Assembly: GCA_930982035.1 (NCBI GenBank)
Contig: CAKNJL010000016.1
Span: forward strand, 1 to 34,731
DNA: 34,731 bases
Direction of reading: 5' to 3'
From: an uncultured Clostridium sp.
GTDB lineage: Bacteria > Bacillota > Clostridia > TANB77 > CAG-508
Shown: in pieces, positions 1-7,528 of the stretch
Layout: each line of letters starts with the position of its first letter
Position numbering within the stretch: the stretch's first letter is position 1
Made by a program: the position numbers and the translations under genes
The notes under the pieces: model-generated
The model's input: only the letters and a program-made list of their open reading frames with translations
Databases searched by the model: none
What the model was told of the DNA's origin: nothing

Positions 1-2
1 AT

Positions 3-111
3 TTCAGTCTGATTTTTTACAGCCTAACCCTCAATAACATACTAAACATTATTGTATTGTTGATTTTAGCAGGAGTAACAATTGCAACATTAACGGGAGA
101 TAACCGGGATT
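3..111 (+). pseudogene. Out-of-frame prepilin-like N-terminus of the GLUG protein
   Basis: The frame starting at base 3 has no stop until 117-119 and encodes a hydrophobic stretch ending IIVLLILAGVTIATLTGDN. That is the N-terminal helix also found in the 677-aa protein at 10009. The following gene continues it if one C at 104/105 (AAC-C-GGG) is removed, giving GDNGILTKA. The first residues here (LTLNNILN) are a poor match to the usual GITLIALVIT, so the end of the window may also be degraded. No start codon is visible in the window. This is either a real frameshift or a sequence error. Confidence 0.55.
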
Positions 112-1368
112 TTGACTAAAGCAACAGAAGCAAAAGAGAAAACAGAGCAAGCAGAAAAAGATGAAAAATCAGATTTGGCAGAAATAGAAGATTTGATGAA
201 TGAATCTTTAAATGGAATAAAGGTAGAAAAAGTAACAGACCAAAATCCAGGAGTTCTAGAAATGGAGGAAAATGCTGAAAATACATATTTAATAAATAGT
301 ATAGAGGATTTAATATTTTTGGCTTATGATGTAACTAACGGAAATAATTATGAAGGAAAAACAGTAAAATTAGAATTAAGTTTAGATTTTAATTCTAGTA
401 AATCATATGTGGATCCTTTTAGGACTGACTATGAAAAATATGGATATAATGGTAGTTTAAAAGAAAGTATAAATGAAAATGGTTTTATACCTATTGGAAA
501 AGTTGAACAAGATAAATATGGTGGAGAAAAGGAGAATTTATTTAGTGGGACTTTTGATGGGAATTACAATGTAATATATAATTTAAAAATAGCAGAAGAT
601 ATAAATATAACAAATCAATATTATGGAATAGCGATGTTTTCATATAATTATGGGGATATAAAAAATTTGGGATTGGAGGATGCAAGTATAACTATAAATA
701 GTAATGCTGATAAGTATGGAAGTATAGCAATGTTAATAGGAGAAAATCATGGAAATATTGATAATTGCTATACAACTGGAATTGTTATAGGAAACACATC
801 AAATTATGCTATAAATATAGGAGGGATAGTAGGATCAAATGCAGGAGGAATAAAACAGTCATATAATTTGGCAGATATAAATGCAATATATGATAAGAAT
901 GATAATCCTTTAATTGAAATTCGAATAGGGGGGATAGTGGGAGTAAATGAAACTAATGGGCAGTTAATAAATGTATATAACATAGGAGAAATTACGGGAA
1001 ATATTTCTTATGAAGAGAATATCAATACGTGCAATATTATAGGAGGAATTTCAGGAAAAAATTTAGGAAGTATAAAAAATGCATATTCAGTTGGCAATAT
1101 AATAAGTAAAAAAGGCATAAATAATAGAATAGGAAGTATCGTTGGTTTAATATTTGAAAGTAAAGGAGAGGAAAATTGTTATTATTTAGAAAATACTGTT
1201 CAAATGTCAAATGAAGAAAATGTACTATGTATAGTAGGAGAAGAAAAGACAAGTGAACAGATGAAAGAAAGCAAATTTTTAGAAGAATTAAATAGCGGAA
1301 ATGAAACTAACATATGGAAAATAGAAACAAATATGAATAACGGATATCCGGTTCTATATTGGCAATAA
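112..1368 (+). CDS. GLUG-repeat surface protein, N-terminus frameshifted
   Basis: The open frame from a TTG at 112 encodes 418 aa, but that TTG is unlikely to be the true start. It has no ribosome binding site and lies directly after the out-of-frame prepilin-like helix at 51-104. After a charged linker (ATEAKEKTEQAEKDEK), the protein contains several GLUG-type repeats. Visible copies are GGIVGSNAGGIKQSYNLADI near residue 240, GGIVGVNETNGQLINVYNIG near 275 and GGISGKNLGSIKNAYSVGNI near 310. Each has the Gly-rich turn followed by a Tyr/Asn strand typical of beta-solenoid bacterial adhesins. The family is usually extracellular and anchored or secreted. With the helix restored it would be a membrane- or pilus-associated surface protein. 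The ligand is unknown. A palindromic terminator follows. Confidence 0.75.
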   Translation: MTKATEAKEKTEQAEKDEKSDLAEIEDLMNESLNGIKVEKVTDQNPGVLEMEENAENTYLINSIEDLIFLAYDVTNGNNYEGKTVKLELSLDFNSSKSYVDPFRTDYEKYGYNGSLKESINENGFIPIGKVEQDKYGGEKENLFSGTFDGNYNVIYNLKIAEDINITNQYYGIAMFSYNYGDIKNLGLEDASITINSNADKYGSIAMLIGENHGNIDNCYTTGIVIGNTSNYAINIGGIVGSNAGGIKQSYNLADINAIYDKNDNPLIEIRIGGIVGVNETNGQLINVYNIGEITGNISYEENINTCNIIGGISGKNLGSIKNAYSVGNIISKKGINNRIGSIVGLIFESKGEENCYYLENTVQMSNEENVLCIVGEEKTSEQMKESKFLEELNSGNETNIWKIETNMNNGYPVLYWQ

Positions 1369-1437
1369 AGAAAAATAAGTTTGAAATATTAGAGTCAAGA
1401 ATTCTAAGATTTGCAAAATTGGCACAGAACAAATTTA

Positions 1438-1498
1438 CGGAAAGCCAAAGATGAAAGATAAAATTTGTGCTAATTTTATCTTCATCTTTGGCTTTCCG
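1438..1498. terminator. Long stem-loop terminator between converging genes
   Basis: Two arms of about 27 nt (1438-1465 and 1472-1498) are complementary with one bulged base around a loop of about 6 nt. It sits between the end of the GLUG gene and the 3' end of the minus-strand gene, so it probably ends transcripts from both sides. The stem is unusually long for an intrinsic terminator and could also be a small palindromic repeat. Confidence 0.7.
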
Positions 1499-1539
1499 AT
1501 TTATTCCTGTTTTTGTTAAATAAAGAATGTGTCAATTAT

Positions 1540-2397
1540 TTAATTTAATCCATATAAATTGCCATCAACTAATAGTTTAGCTCTTTTGGCAGTTTTTTCA
1601 TCAGCCTTTAAAGAATTTTCCAAAAATTCAGGATGATCAATCAAAAATTGTTTCATTGTTTCATCAGGATTCTCAAAAAATTTCTTTAACATAGTTAATT
1701 GATTTTCATTAATTATACCATTTTTATATGCTGTTTCAAACAAAGTATTATCAACATTAACTAAAGAAAAAGCTTTAACTCCTTGAGCCTCTATTTTTTC
1801 TTTTCCCCCTTGCATACGGTCAACAACTACACAAGACCAACACATTTGACCACCAATATTCTTAATAGCAGGTATCCAAGCTCTAATATAACTAGAAGCA
1901 ACAGTTACTAAATCAGCAACATGTAAAACCTTTTTATTATCAATATTATTAACTGTTTCTGAATTTTCAAATTTACTATCACTTATAACAGATGATAAAT
2001 CTTTATAAATTGAAATATGAGGTTTATCTAAAAGATATGCAAGTATATTTGAAAAGAACCAATCTCTTCTTTCACCCCCAGAAATATAATCAATTTCTGA
2101 AACATCTATATTTTTTTCAATATAATTTTTCATAGCATCTATAACATTGTGATAAATTTCATTTTCTTCATATTGTTTTAATACTTTTTTAAATACCTTT
2201 TCTGGTAAAGTTTTTTTATCAGCCAAACATTCATCAATAAATGATAATAATTCAGTAGCATCTTTTTCGCTTCCATATACAAAATGTGTATTTATAAAAT
2301 ATGGACCGATTTTACCAGATGTATACCAAAATGGTTTGTTTTCTTCGCAAAATTTTACAGCTTTTGTTTCAAATAAATATGACATTATATCAGACAT
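1540..2397 (-). CDS. Orotate phosphoribosyltransferase-like protein
   Basis: This 285-aa protein resembles the type I phosphoribosyltransferase fold of OPRT (PyrE). It has an N-terminal substrate-side motif (YTSGKIGPYFINTHF, residues 25-39), SGGERRDWFFS (106-116) where OPRT has its central strand, and VVDRMQGGKEK (191-201), which matches the OPRT VVDR-GG region. The PRPP-binding motif is unusual. Where active enzymes have two acidic residues followed by TTGG, this protein has VLHVADLVTVASS (157-169), with one acidic residue and no Gly pair. It may bind another substrate or have lost PRPP transfer. At 285 aa it is longer than PyrE (about 210 aa). No other pyrimidine gene is nearby. The start is supported by AAGGAGG just upstream on the minus strand. 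Confidence 0.7.
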   Translation of the reverse strand: MSDIMSYLFETKAVKFCEENKPFWYTSGKIGPYFINTHFVYGSEKDATELLSFIDECLADKKTLPEKVFKKVLKQYEENEIYHNVIDAMKNYIEKNIDVSEIDYISGGERRDWFFSNILAYLLDKPHISIYKDLSSVISDSKFENSETVNNIDNKKVLHVADLVTVASSYIRAWIPAIKNIGGQMCWSCVVVDRMQGGKEKIEAQGVKAFSLVNVDNTLFETAYKNGIINENQLTMLKKFFENPDETMKQFLIDHPEFLENSLKADEKTAKRAKLLVDGNLYGLN

Positions 2398-2427
2398 AAA
2401 AAATTCCTCCTTAAAATTACTAGAACT

Positions 2428-2456
2428 ATGATAATATAAAAATATTAAGAAGTCAA
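2428..2456 (-). promoter_or_regulatory. Sigma-A promoter for the PRTase-like gene
   Basis: On the minus strand, TTGACT (2456-2451) and TATCAT (2433-2428) are separated by 17 bp. The -10 lies about 30 bp before the start codon. Confidence 0.65.
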
Positions 2457-2475
2457 GATAATATTTTTGTGATTT

Positions 2476-2520
2476 TAGAAGTGGAACGTTAGGGACGTGG
2501 GAAATAACGTTCCACTTCTA
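2476..2520. repeat. Perfect 16-bp inverted repeat
   Basis: Arms 2476-2491 and 2505-2520 are perfectly complementary around a 13-nt loop containing GGGACGTGG. The loop resembles the start of the 44-bp repeat found elsewhere in the window (GGGGACGTGTC). It lies between two divergent promoters, so it is not a terminator for either gene. It may be a relative of the REP-like family. Confidence 0.6.
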
Positions 2521-2528
2521 AAAAAAAG

Positions 2529-2557
2529 TTGACATAAACACAATAAAAAGGTATAAT
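2529..2557 (+). promoter_or_regulatory. Consensus sigma-A promoter for the tandem-HD gene
   Basis: TTGACA (2529-2534), 17 bp, TATAAT (2552-2557): an exact consensus promoter about 57 bp before the ATG. Confidence 0.85.
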
Positions 2558-2562
2558 AATGC

Positions 2563-2593
2563 TGAAACATTGAGAATAAAGATTCTTATTTCA
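2563..2593 (+). promoter_or_regulatory. Leader stem-loop upstream of the tandem-HD gene
   Basis: AGAAT (2573-2577) pairs with ATTCT (2582-2586), with an outer TGAAA/TTTCA pairing (2563-2567 and 2589-2593). It starts near the predicted transcription start and ends just before the GGGAGG ribosome binding site. The stem is short and weak. Confidence 0.35.
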
Positions 2594-2613
2594 TTTAAAG
2601 GGAGGTTAGAAGT

Positions 2614-3918
2614 ATGACAGAATGGTTAAAGGAGTACAATTATATAAAAGGATATGCAACAAAATATAAGTTGCGGAATACTTTAAAGGCATTAGCCTTG
2701 GCAAGAAAATATCATGAAGGACAGACCAGATATAGTGGGGAACCATATATTATACACCCACTAATGGTGTGTAAGAATTTGATATTATTGAATGTAGAAA
2801 AAGCTCTACATGAATGGTATCCAGATAAGTCTATGAAGTGGGCAAGAATTCAGTGCGATATTCTATATGCGGCAGCGCTGTTACATGATGTAATAGAAGA
2901 TTTAGATTTACCGAATGAAGGGCAGGAACTAGTTAAGGTCTATTTTTTAGATCAAGAAGTATTAGTAGTAGATAGACTACTTACAAAACTTCCAAAAAAG
3001 AAAAAGCGTCTATGGAGTAAAATTTACGACCCAGAAAAATATTTTGGTGAAATAGCCAAAGATTGGAGAGCTTCACTTATAAAGATTGTCGATCGGGCTC
3101 ACAATTGTAGCACAATGCAGGTATTTAAAGAAGAAAAGATGAAAGAATATATCTTGGAAACTATTAAATACATATATACATTATGTGTTGAATGTGAGTT
3201 AAGATATCCAGAGTTTTCAAATATAATTGCAATAGAGAAAAATCTTATTGCATCTATCTGTGAATCACTTGCATCAATTTTGGGTATGCAAGAGGTAATT
3301 ACAGATGAAAAAGGTGGATATATGAAAACAATCAACTTTATAGAAGGAGCAACTAGGACAGATATGCCAAATACATATAAAGCTCTTTCTATAGCATATA
3401 TGTCACACTTTGGGCAAAAGAGAACTAGTGGAGACCCATTCATTATTCATCCTCTTAGGGTATGTTCATATTTGATGGCATTAGAGGTAGATGATGATGT
3501 AACATATGCATCTGCGTTGTTGCATGAAGTGCCACAAAAGAATGGAAATACTATAGAAACAGCTGAAAAGCTATTTAGAAGTCTTTCTATTTCTGAAGAG
3601 GTAATAAGTGTTGTAAGGTTAGTAGCCGACAAGAATAAGCCTCAGGATGTATACTATGATGATATAAAGAAAAATCCAAAGGCACTCTTAGAAAAACTGT
3701 CAAATAGAGTGCATACATGCACTTTTTTAGCTGGAGCGAGCCCTGAAGATATGGAGGAATATATAAAAGAAAATAAAAATTTTATTATACCAATGTGTCA
3801 ATATGGCATGCTTCATTATCCACAATATGCTAATATGATAGAGATCATGCGAAGTCATATTTTAGCAATTAGCAATATTGTGGAAATAGTTAGCAAACAA
3901 ACCTCTAATAAAGGCTGA
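2614..3918 (+). CDS. Tandem HD-domain protein, RelA/SpoT hydrolase-like
   Basis: This 434-aa protein has two copies of the HD_4-type domain seen in (p)ppGpp hydrolases. The first (about residues 20-210) keeps the metal ligands: H34, H48, HD at 91-92, ED at 95-96, and D160 in IVDRAHN. The second (about 245-425) has the same layout, with H265 and IIHPLRV. Its HD is replaced by HE (304-305), the ED by PQ (307-308) and the later Asp by N364, so it is probably inactive. There is no synthetase, TGS or ACT domain, so this is not a full RelA/SpoT. A small-alarmone or nucleotide hydrolase with a regulatory pseudo-domain is the likely role. GGGAGG precedes the ATG, and the stop codon lies inside the terminator stem. 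Confidence 0.8.
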   Translation: MTEWLKEYNYIKGYATKYKLRNTLKALALARKYHEGQTRYSGEPYIIHPLMVCKNLILLNVEKALHEWYPDKSMKWARIQCDILYAAALLHDVIEDLDLPNEGQELVKVYFLDQEVLVVDRLLTKLPKKKKRLWSKIYDPEKYFGEIAKDWRASLIKIVDRAHNCSTMQVFKEEKMKEYILETIKYIYTLCVECELRYPEFSNIIAIEKNLIASICESLASILGMQEVITDEKGGYMKTINFIEGATRTDMPNTYKALSIAYMSHFGQKRTSGDPFIIHPLRVCSYLMALEVDDDVTYASALLHEVPQKNGNTIETAEKLFRSLSISEEVISVVRLVADKNKPQDVYYDDIKKNPKALLEKLSNRVHTCTFLAGASPEDMEEYIKENKNFIIPMCQYGMLHYPQYANMIEIMRSHILAISNIVEIVSKQTSNKG

Positions 3919-3934
3919 CGTACTGTCAGCCTTT
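3910..3934 (+). terminator. Intrinsic terminator of the tandem-HD gene
   Basis: AAAGGCTGAC (3910-3919) and GTCAGCCTTT (3925-3934) form a perfect 10-bp stem with a 5-nt loop. The stop codon TGA (3916-3918) is inside the left arm. Confidence 0.85.
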
Positions 3935-3942
3935 AACCTTTT

Positions 3943-3986
3943 GGGGACGTGTCAAAATGGACAAAAAATGGTCAAAAGGGACAGGT
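3943..3986 (+). repeat. 44-bp REP-like repeat, copy 1 (solo)
   Basis: This is identical to the copies at 24710-24753 and 34679-34722 and to the inverted copy at 25029-25072. The unit begins GGGGACGTGTC, ends GGGACAGGT, and holds two 12-nt near-identical direct repeats (GTCAAAATGGAC and GTCAAAAGGGAC) separated by AAAAAATG. This copy is solo, 24 bp after a stop codon. GGTCTATAAA at its right edge recurs at 4017-4026. Confidence 0.9.
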
Positions 3987-4035
3987 CTATAAACTTCCAT
4001 TTTATTATAAATCAAAGGTCTATAAAATCAACATC

Positions 4036-4064
4036 TTGAAAAATTGCTTTAAATATGATAATAT
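4036..4064 (+). promoter_or_regulatory. Promoter of aspS
   Basis: TTGAAA (4036-4041), 17 bp, TAATAT (4059-4064), about 85 bp before the chosen start. Confidence 0.75.
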
Positions 4065-4087
4065 ATGAAAAACAAACAAGGAAATAA

Positions 4088-4115
4088 AGTTGAAAAACCT
4101 AATTCTTTTTCAACT
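4088..4115 (+). promoter_or_regulatory. Leader stem-loop upstream of aspS
   Basis: AGTTGAAAAA (4088-4097) and TTTTTCAACT (4106-4115) form a perfect 10-bp stem with an 8-nt loop in the 5' leader. No T-box consensus is present, so this is not a tRNA-sensing leader of the known type. It could protect the 5' end or cause pausing. Confidence 0.55.
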
Positions 4116-4148
4116 AGATTTATGCCTTAGAAGGGAATGATTATAAAA

Positions 4149-5894
4149 ATGTATAGAACAAAAACATGTGGAGAATTAACAATAGAAAATGTAAAAGAAA
4201 GTGTAGAACTTGCTGGTTGGATTCAAAAAATAAGAGATTTAGGCGGAATGACATTTATAGATTTAAGAGATGAATTTGGAATTACACAAATTATAGTAAA
4301 TGATGAAGAATTACAAAAAGTTGTAAAAGAATTAAATACAGAAAGCTGTATCCACATAGAGGGAGAAGTTGTGGAAAGAGCAAGCAAAAATCCACATATG
4401 AAAACAGGGGATATAGAAGTTATAGCAAAGAAAATAGAAGTATTAGGAAAATGTAAAAATGTACTTCCTTTCGAAATTAATACAGACCAAGAAGTAAGAG
4501 AAGATTTAAGATTAGAATATAGATTTTTAGATTTAAGAAATGAAAAATTGCATAATAATATCTTATTGCGTTCTAAAGTATTAAAAACAATAAGAGATAG
4601 AATGGATGAACTTGGATTTACAGAAATACAAACTCCAATTTTGGCTAATTCATCACCAGAAGGAGCAAGAGATTATTTAGTACCAAGTAGATTAAATCCA
4701 GGAGAATTTTATGCTCTTCCACAAGCACCACAACAATTTAAACAATTATTAATGGTTGGAGGATTTAATAAATATTATCAAATTGCACCATGTTTTAGAG
4801 ATGAAGATCCAAGAGCGGATAGAGCACCAGGTGAATTTTATCAATTGGATTTTGAAATGAGTTTTGCAACACAGGAAGACGTATTTAAAGTAATAGAAGA
4901 TGTGGTACCACTTACTTTTGAAAAATTTACAAATTGGAAAGTAGATAAAGGTCCATTTTTACGTATACCATATAAAGAAGCAATGGAGAAGTATGGAATT
5001 GATAAACCAGATTTAAGAAATCCATTAATTATACAAGATGTAACAAAATTATTTGAAAATTCAGATTTCAATGCTTTTAAAGACAAAACTATTAAAGCAA
5101 TTATTGTACAAAATGGAGCAGAACAAGGAAGAAAATTCTTTGATAAAATGGGAGAATTTGCACTAACAGAAGAAGTAGGGGCAAAAGGATTAGCATGGAC
5201 AAAGTTAGATAGTGAAGGAAATATACAAGGAGGAATTGCAAAATTCATAACAGATGAAATAAAAGAAAAATTGGAAAAAGAATATGGATTAGAAAAAAAT
5301 TCAAGTATTTTCTTTATTGCTGATGAATTTGAAAAAGCTCAAAAAATAGCAGGATTAGTAAGGATAGAATTAGGAAAAAGACTAGATTTAATAGAGAAAG
5401 GCGTATATAAATTCTGTTTTATTGTAGACTTTCCAATGTATGAATTATCTGATGAAGGTACAATTGATTTTAGCCATAACCCATTTTCAATGCCACAAGG
5501 GGGATTGGAAGCTTTGCAAAACAAAGACCCACTAGATATTTTAGCATATCAATATGATTTAGTATGTAATGGATATGAAATGGCATCAGGAGCAGTTAGA
5601 AATCACAACCCAGAAATAATGGTAAAAGCTTTTGAAATAGCAGGATATAGTGAAGAAGATGTAAAAAATAGATTTGGTGCGTTATATAATGCTTTCCAAT
5701 ATGGAACACCTCCACATGCTGGGGCAGCACCTGGAATCGATAGAATGATAATGTTAATTGCTGATTCTCAAAATATTAGAGAGGTTATAGCATTTCCAAA
5801 AAATAAAAAAGCAAGAGATTTATTAATGAGAGCACCTTCAATAGTTTCTGAACAACAATTAAAAGATGTACATATAAAATTAGATGTTGAATAG
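4149..5894 (+). CDS. aspS: Aspartyl-tRNA synthetase
   Basis: Class II aminoacyl-tRNA synthetase that charges tRNA-Asp. It has the N-terminal OB-fold anticodon-binding domain (about residues 1-105), the class II core with FRDEDPRADRAPGEFYQLD (motif 2), the bacterial-specific GAD insert (about 290-410) and motif 3 GAAPGIDRMIML near the C-terminus. The length of 581 aa is typical of bacterial AspRS. An upstream ATG at 4137 lies directly against the AAGGGA ribosome binding site and is too close to be used. The ATG at 4149 (MYRTKTCGEL) matches the family start. The gene is transcribed alone from a good promoter. Whether it is discriminating or also charges tRNA-Asn cannot be told here, as no gatCAB is visible in the window. 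Confidence 0.97.
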   Translation: MYRTKTCGELTIENVKESVELAGWIQKIRDLGGMTFIDLRDEFGITQIIVNDEELQKVVKELNTESCIHIEGEVVERASKNPHMKTGDIEVIAKKIEVLGKCKNVLPFEINTDQEVREDLRLEYRFLDLRNEKLHNNILLRSKVLKTIRDRMDELGFTEIQTPILANSSPEGARDYLVPSRLNPGEFYALPQAPQQFKQLLMVGGFNKYYQIAPCFRDEDPRADRAPGEFYQLDFEMSFATQEDVFKVIEDVVPLTFEKFTNWKVDKGPFLRIPYKEAMEKYGIDKPDLRNPLIIQDVTKLFENSDFNAFKDKTIKAIIVQNGAEQGRKFFDKMGEFALTEEVGAKGLAWTKLDSEGNIQGGIAKFITDEIKEKLEKEYGLEKNSSIFFIADEFEKAQKIAGLVRIELGKRLDLIEKGVYKFCFIVDFPMYELSDEGTIDFSHNPFSMPQGGLEALQNKDPLDILAYQYDLVCNGYEMASGAVRNHNPEIMVKAFEIAGYSEEDVKNRFGALYNAFQYGTPPHAGAAPGIDRMIMLIADSQNIREVIAFPKNKKARDLLMRAPSIVSEQQLKDVHIKLDVE

Positions 5895-5915
5895 TAAAGG
5901 GACGAATAAAATTAC

Positions 5916-5944
5916 TTGAATATCTGGATTAAATGTGGTAAAAT
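5916..5944 (+). promoter_or_regulatory. Promoter of the PIN-domain gene
   Basis: TTGAAT (5916-5921), 17 bp, TAAAAT (5939-5944). Confidence 0.7.
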
Positions 5945-5968
5945 GTAAACTAGCAAATGTAAATGAGG

Positions 5969-5992
5969 TTTAATAAAAAAGTTTTTATTAAA
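5969..5992 (+). promoter_or_regulatory. Leader stem-loop before the PIN-gene RBS
   Basis: TTTAATAAAAA (5969-5979) is complementary to TTTTTATTAAA (5982-5992), leaving a 2-nt loop that would open slightly. It ends a few bases before the AAAGGGGG ribosome binding site. Confidence 0.45.
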
Positions 5993-6011
5993 GAAAAGGG
6001 GGTCTTATTTA

Positions 6012-7061
6012 ATGAAAAAAGAACTAGTAGAAAAGTTAATAAAAGAAGGAAAAACATCACAAGAAATACGGAAGAAAGTAATAGGATTTCCGTATAAACC
6101 ATCAAAAGAATATTTTAGAAAATTAGGTTTTGAAGGCGAAGTAGCAGAAAAATACGAAAGTATCCTACAAGAAAGAGATTCGATGTGTTCAGAAGAAAGA
6201 TTTGAATTTATTACATCACAAAATGTAGATTTGAACAACTTGATAATTGATACATGTATTTTTGGACAAAGCAAAACAATTGAATTGATGGAAAATGCAG
6301 ATAATGTAATCATATTATTGGCAATCCTAAATGAGATGGACAAGAAAAAAGATGTAAATCAAGAAGATTCATATGCTAGGAAAATGGCAGAAAGAATCAG
6401 ATGGTATACTAATTTATTTTTAATAGATAAAGAAAAATATCATTTAATTCCATTTGCAGGATATGAAAAAGATATGTATCCAGATGATGTAATAATCCAA
6501 TATTTATTGATGACAGAAGTAACCAAGAGACCAACAATTTTGACAGCAGATACAATATTGGCAAATAAGGCAGATGCTTTTGGATTAGAATATATTCTAT
6601 ATAAACCAGTTGAATTTGTTTTAAAAAGAAAAGAAAATAATGTAGCTGATGAGGTCTTTGAAACTACCAATATAGAAGAAAATTCTATTAGCCAAGAAGA
6701 AAAACTGTTAAAGGCTAAAAGTAAAAGATATAATAGTTATTCTGAGGGAGGAATAGAAGTTTATCTAGAAGGAACAAATGTAATAGTAAAAAGATATAAT
6801 GATAATGCTAAAGTATTTTATTTGAAAGAAGGAGAATATAAAGAAATAGAACCAGATGAGCAACAAATAGAGCAACCAATAGAAGAACTTATATTAGTTA
6901 TTCCTATAGTACGAAAGTGGTCAATACATGTAATTAAATTAAATATAAAAAATGGAGAACTTTTGAAGCAAGATAAAGAATATGGTGGGTTGAACGAAAT
7001 TTATATTGATGAATGGATTGATGAAAGGGTAAAAGATAAAATAACTGATATTATGTATTAA
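6012..7061 (+). CDS. PIN-domain protein, probable ribonuclease
   Basis: This 349-aa protein has a PIN nuclease fold in the middle. The acidic ligands expected for PIN RNases are visible: D80 in LIIDTCIFG, E108 in ILNEMDKKK, D158/D159 in YPDDVIIQY and D180 in ILTADTILA. The first 70 residues are a basic, helical region that could bind nucleic acid or a partner. The last 120 residues (from about 235) form a beta-rich region with GIEVYLEGTNVIVKRY and no family I can name. There is no small antitoxin gene next to it, so it does not look like a VapC toxin. A PIN_4/PIN_12-like RNase acting on cellular RNA is more likely. The gene is monocistronic, with its own promoter and a strong terminator. Confidence 0.7.
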   Translation: MKKELVEKLIKEGKTSQEIRKKVIGFPYKPSKEYFRKLGFEGEVAEKYESILQERDSMCSEERFEFITSQNVDLNNLIIDTCIFGQSKTIELMENADNVIILLAILNEMDKKKDVNQEDSYARKMAERIRWYTNLFLIDKEKYHLIPFAGYEKDMYPDDVIIQYLLMTEVTKRPTILTADTILANKADAFGLEYILYKPVEFVLKRKENNVADEVFETTNIEENSISQEEKLLKAKSKRYNSYSEGGIEVYLEGTNVIVKRYNDNAKVFYLKEGEYKEIEPDEQQIEQPIEELILVIPIVRKWSIHVIKLNIKNGELLKQDKEYGGLNEIYIDEWIDERVKDKITDIMY

Positions 7062-7077
7062 TTAAATTAACTTTTCA

Positions 7078-7117
7078 AAAAAAGAAAGTCCAGTTCATTG
7101 AACTGGATTTTCTTTTT
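7078..7117 (+). terminator. Intrinsic terminator after the PIN gene
   Basis: TCCAGTTC (7089-7096) and GAACTGGA (7100-7107) form the core stem, extended by flanking A-rich and T-rich arms and followed by a T tract. Confidence 0.85.
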
Positions 7118-7140
7118 GAAAAATTTTGAAGGAGGAAAAA

Positions 7141-7401
7141 ATGGAGTATAGATATAAACCAAGTGGAGTTTGTTCACGAGAGATGATAATTGAATTAGAT
7201 GGAAATATTATAAAAAAATTGACAATTATTGGAGGATGTGCAGGCAATACTGTAGGAGTTTCAAGGTTAATAGAAGGTATGAATATAAATGAAGCAATAA
7301 GAAGATTAAAAGGAATTCCATGTGGTACAAAAGGAACATCATGCCCAGATCAATTATCAAAAGCTTTAGAAGAAATTAAAGAAAAATATAAAATAGATTA
7401 A
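7141..7401 (+). CDS. TSCPD-domain protein (TIGR03905-like)
   Basis: This 86-aa protein matches the small TSCPD family, which corresponds to the C-terminal module of some class II ribonucleotide reductases. It carries the signature GTSCPDQL (residues 65-72) and four cysteines (C11, C33, C61, C68) that could bind a metal. The product is usually annotated only as TSCPD-domain or RNR-related. The function of the stand-alone form is not established. The open frame extends upstream to a TTG at 7126, but the GGAGG at 7131-7135 clearly serves the ATG at 7141. It lies about 130 bp before mnmA on the same strand. Confidence 0.88.
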   Translation: MEYRYKPSGVCSREMIIELDGNIIKKLTIIGGCAGNTVGVSRLIEGMNINEAIRRLKGIPCGTKGTSCPDQLSKALEEIKEKYKID

Positions 7402-7528
7402 ATTGGTAATAAAAATATAAACTATTTCCTATAATTAAAATGATTGTACAAAAATTTTATTTACATGAAATTTGAATTTTAAGTATAAGTTAGTTACTTA
7501 CTATAAAATAAGAGAGGATATAAATTTT

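Noticed and set aside
3099..3632. Minus-strand frames inside the tandem-HD gene
   Set aside because: They are shadows of a well-supported coding region, with no promoter or RBS.
4064..4148. T-box riboswitch before aspS
   Set aside because: The leader is only about 80 nt and lacks the conserved T-box sequence. Only a simple hairpin is present.
6012..7061. VapC-type toxin
   Set aside because: The protein is much longer than VapC (about 130 aa) and no small antitoxin gene is adjacent.
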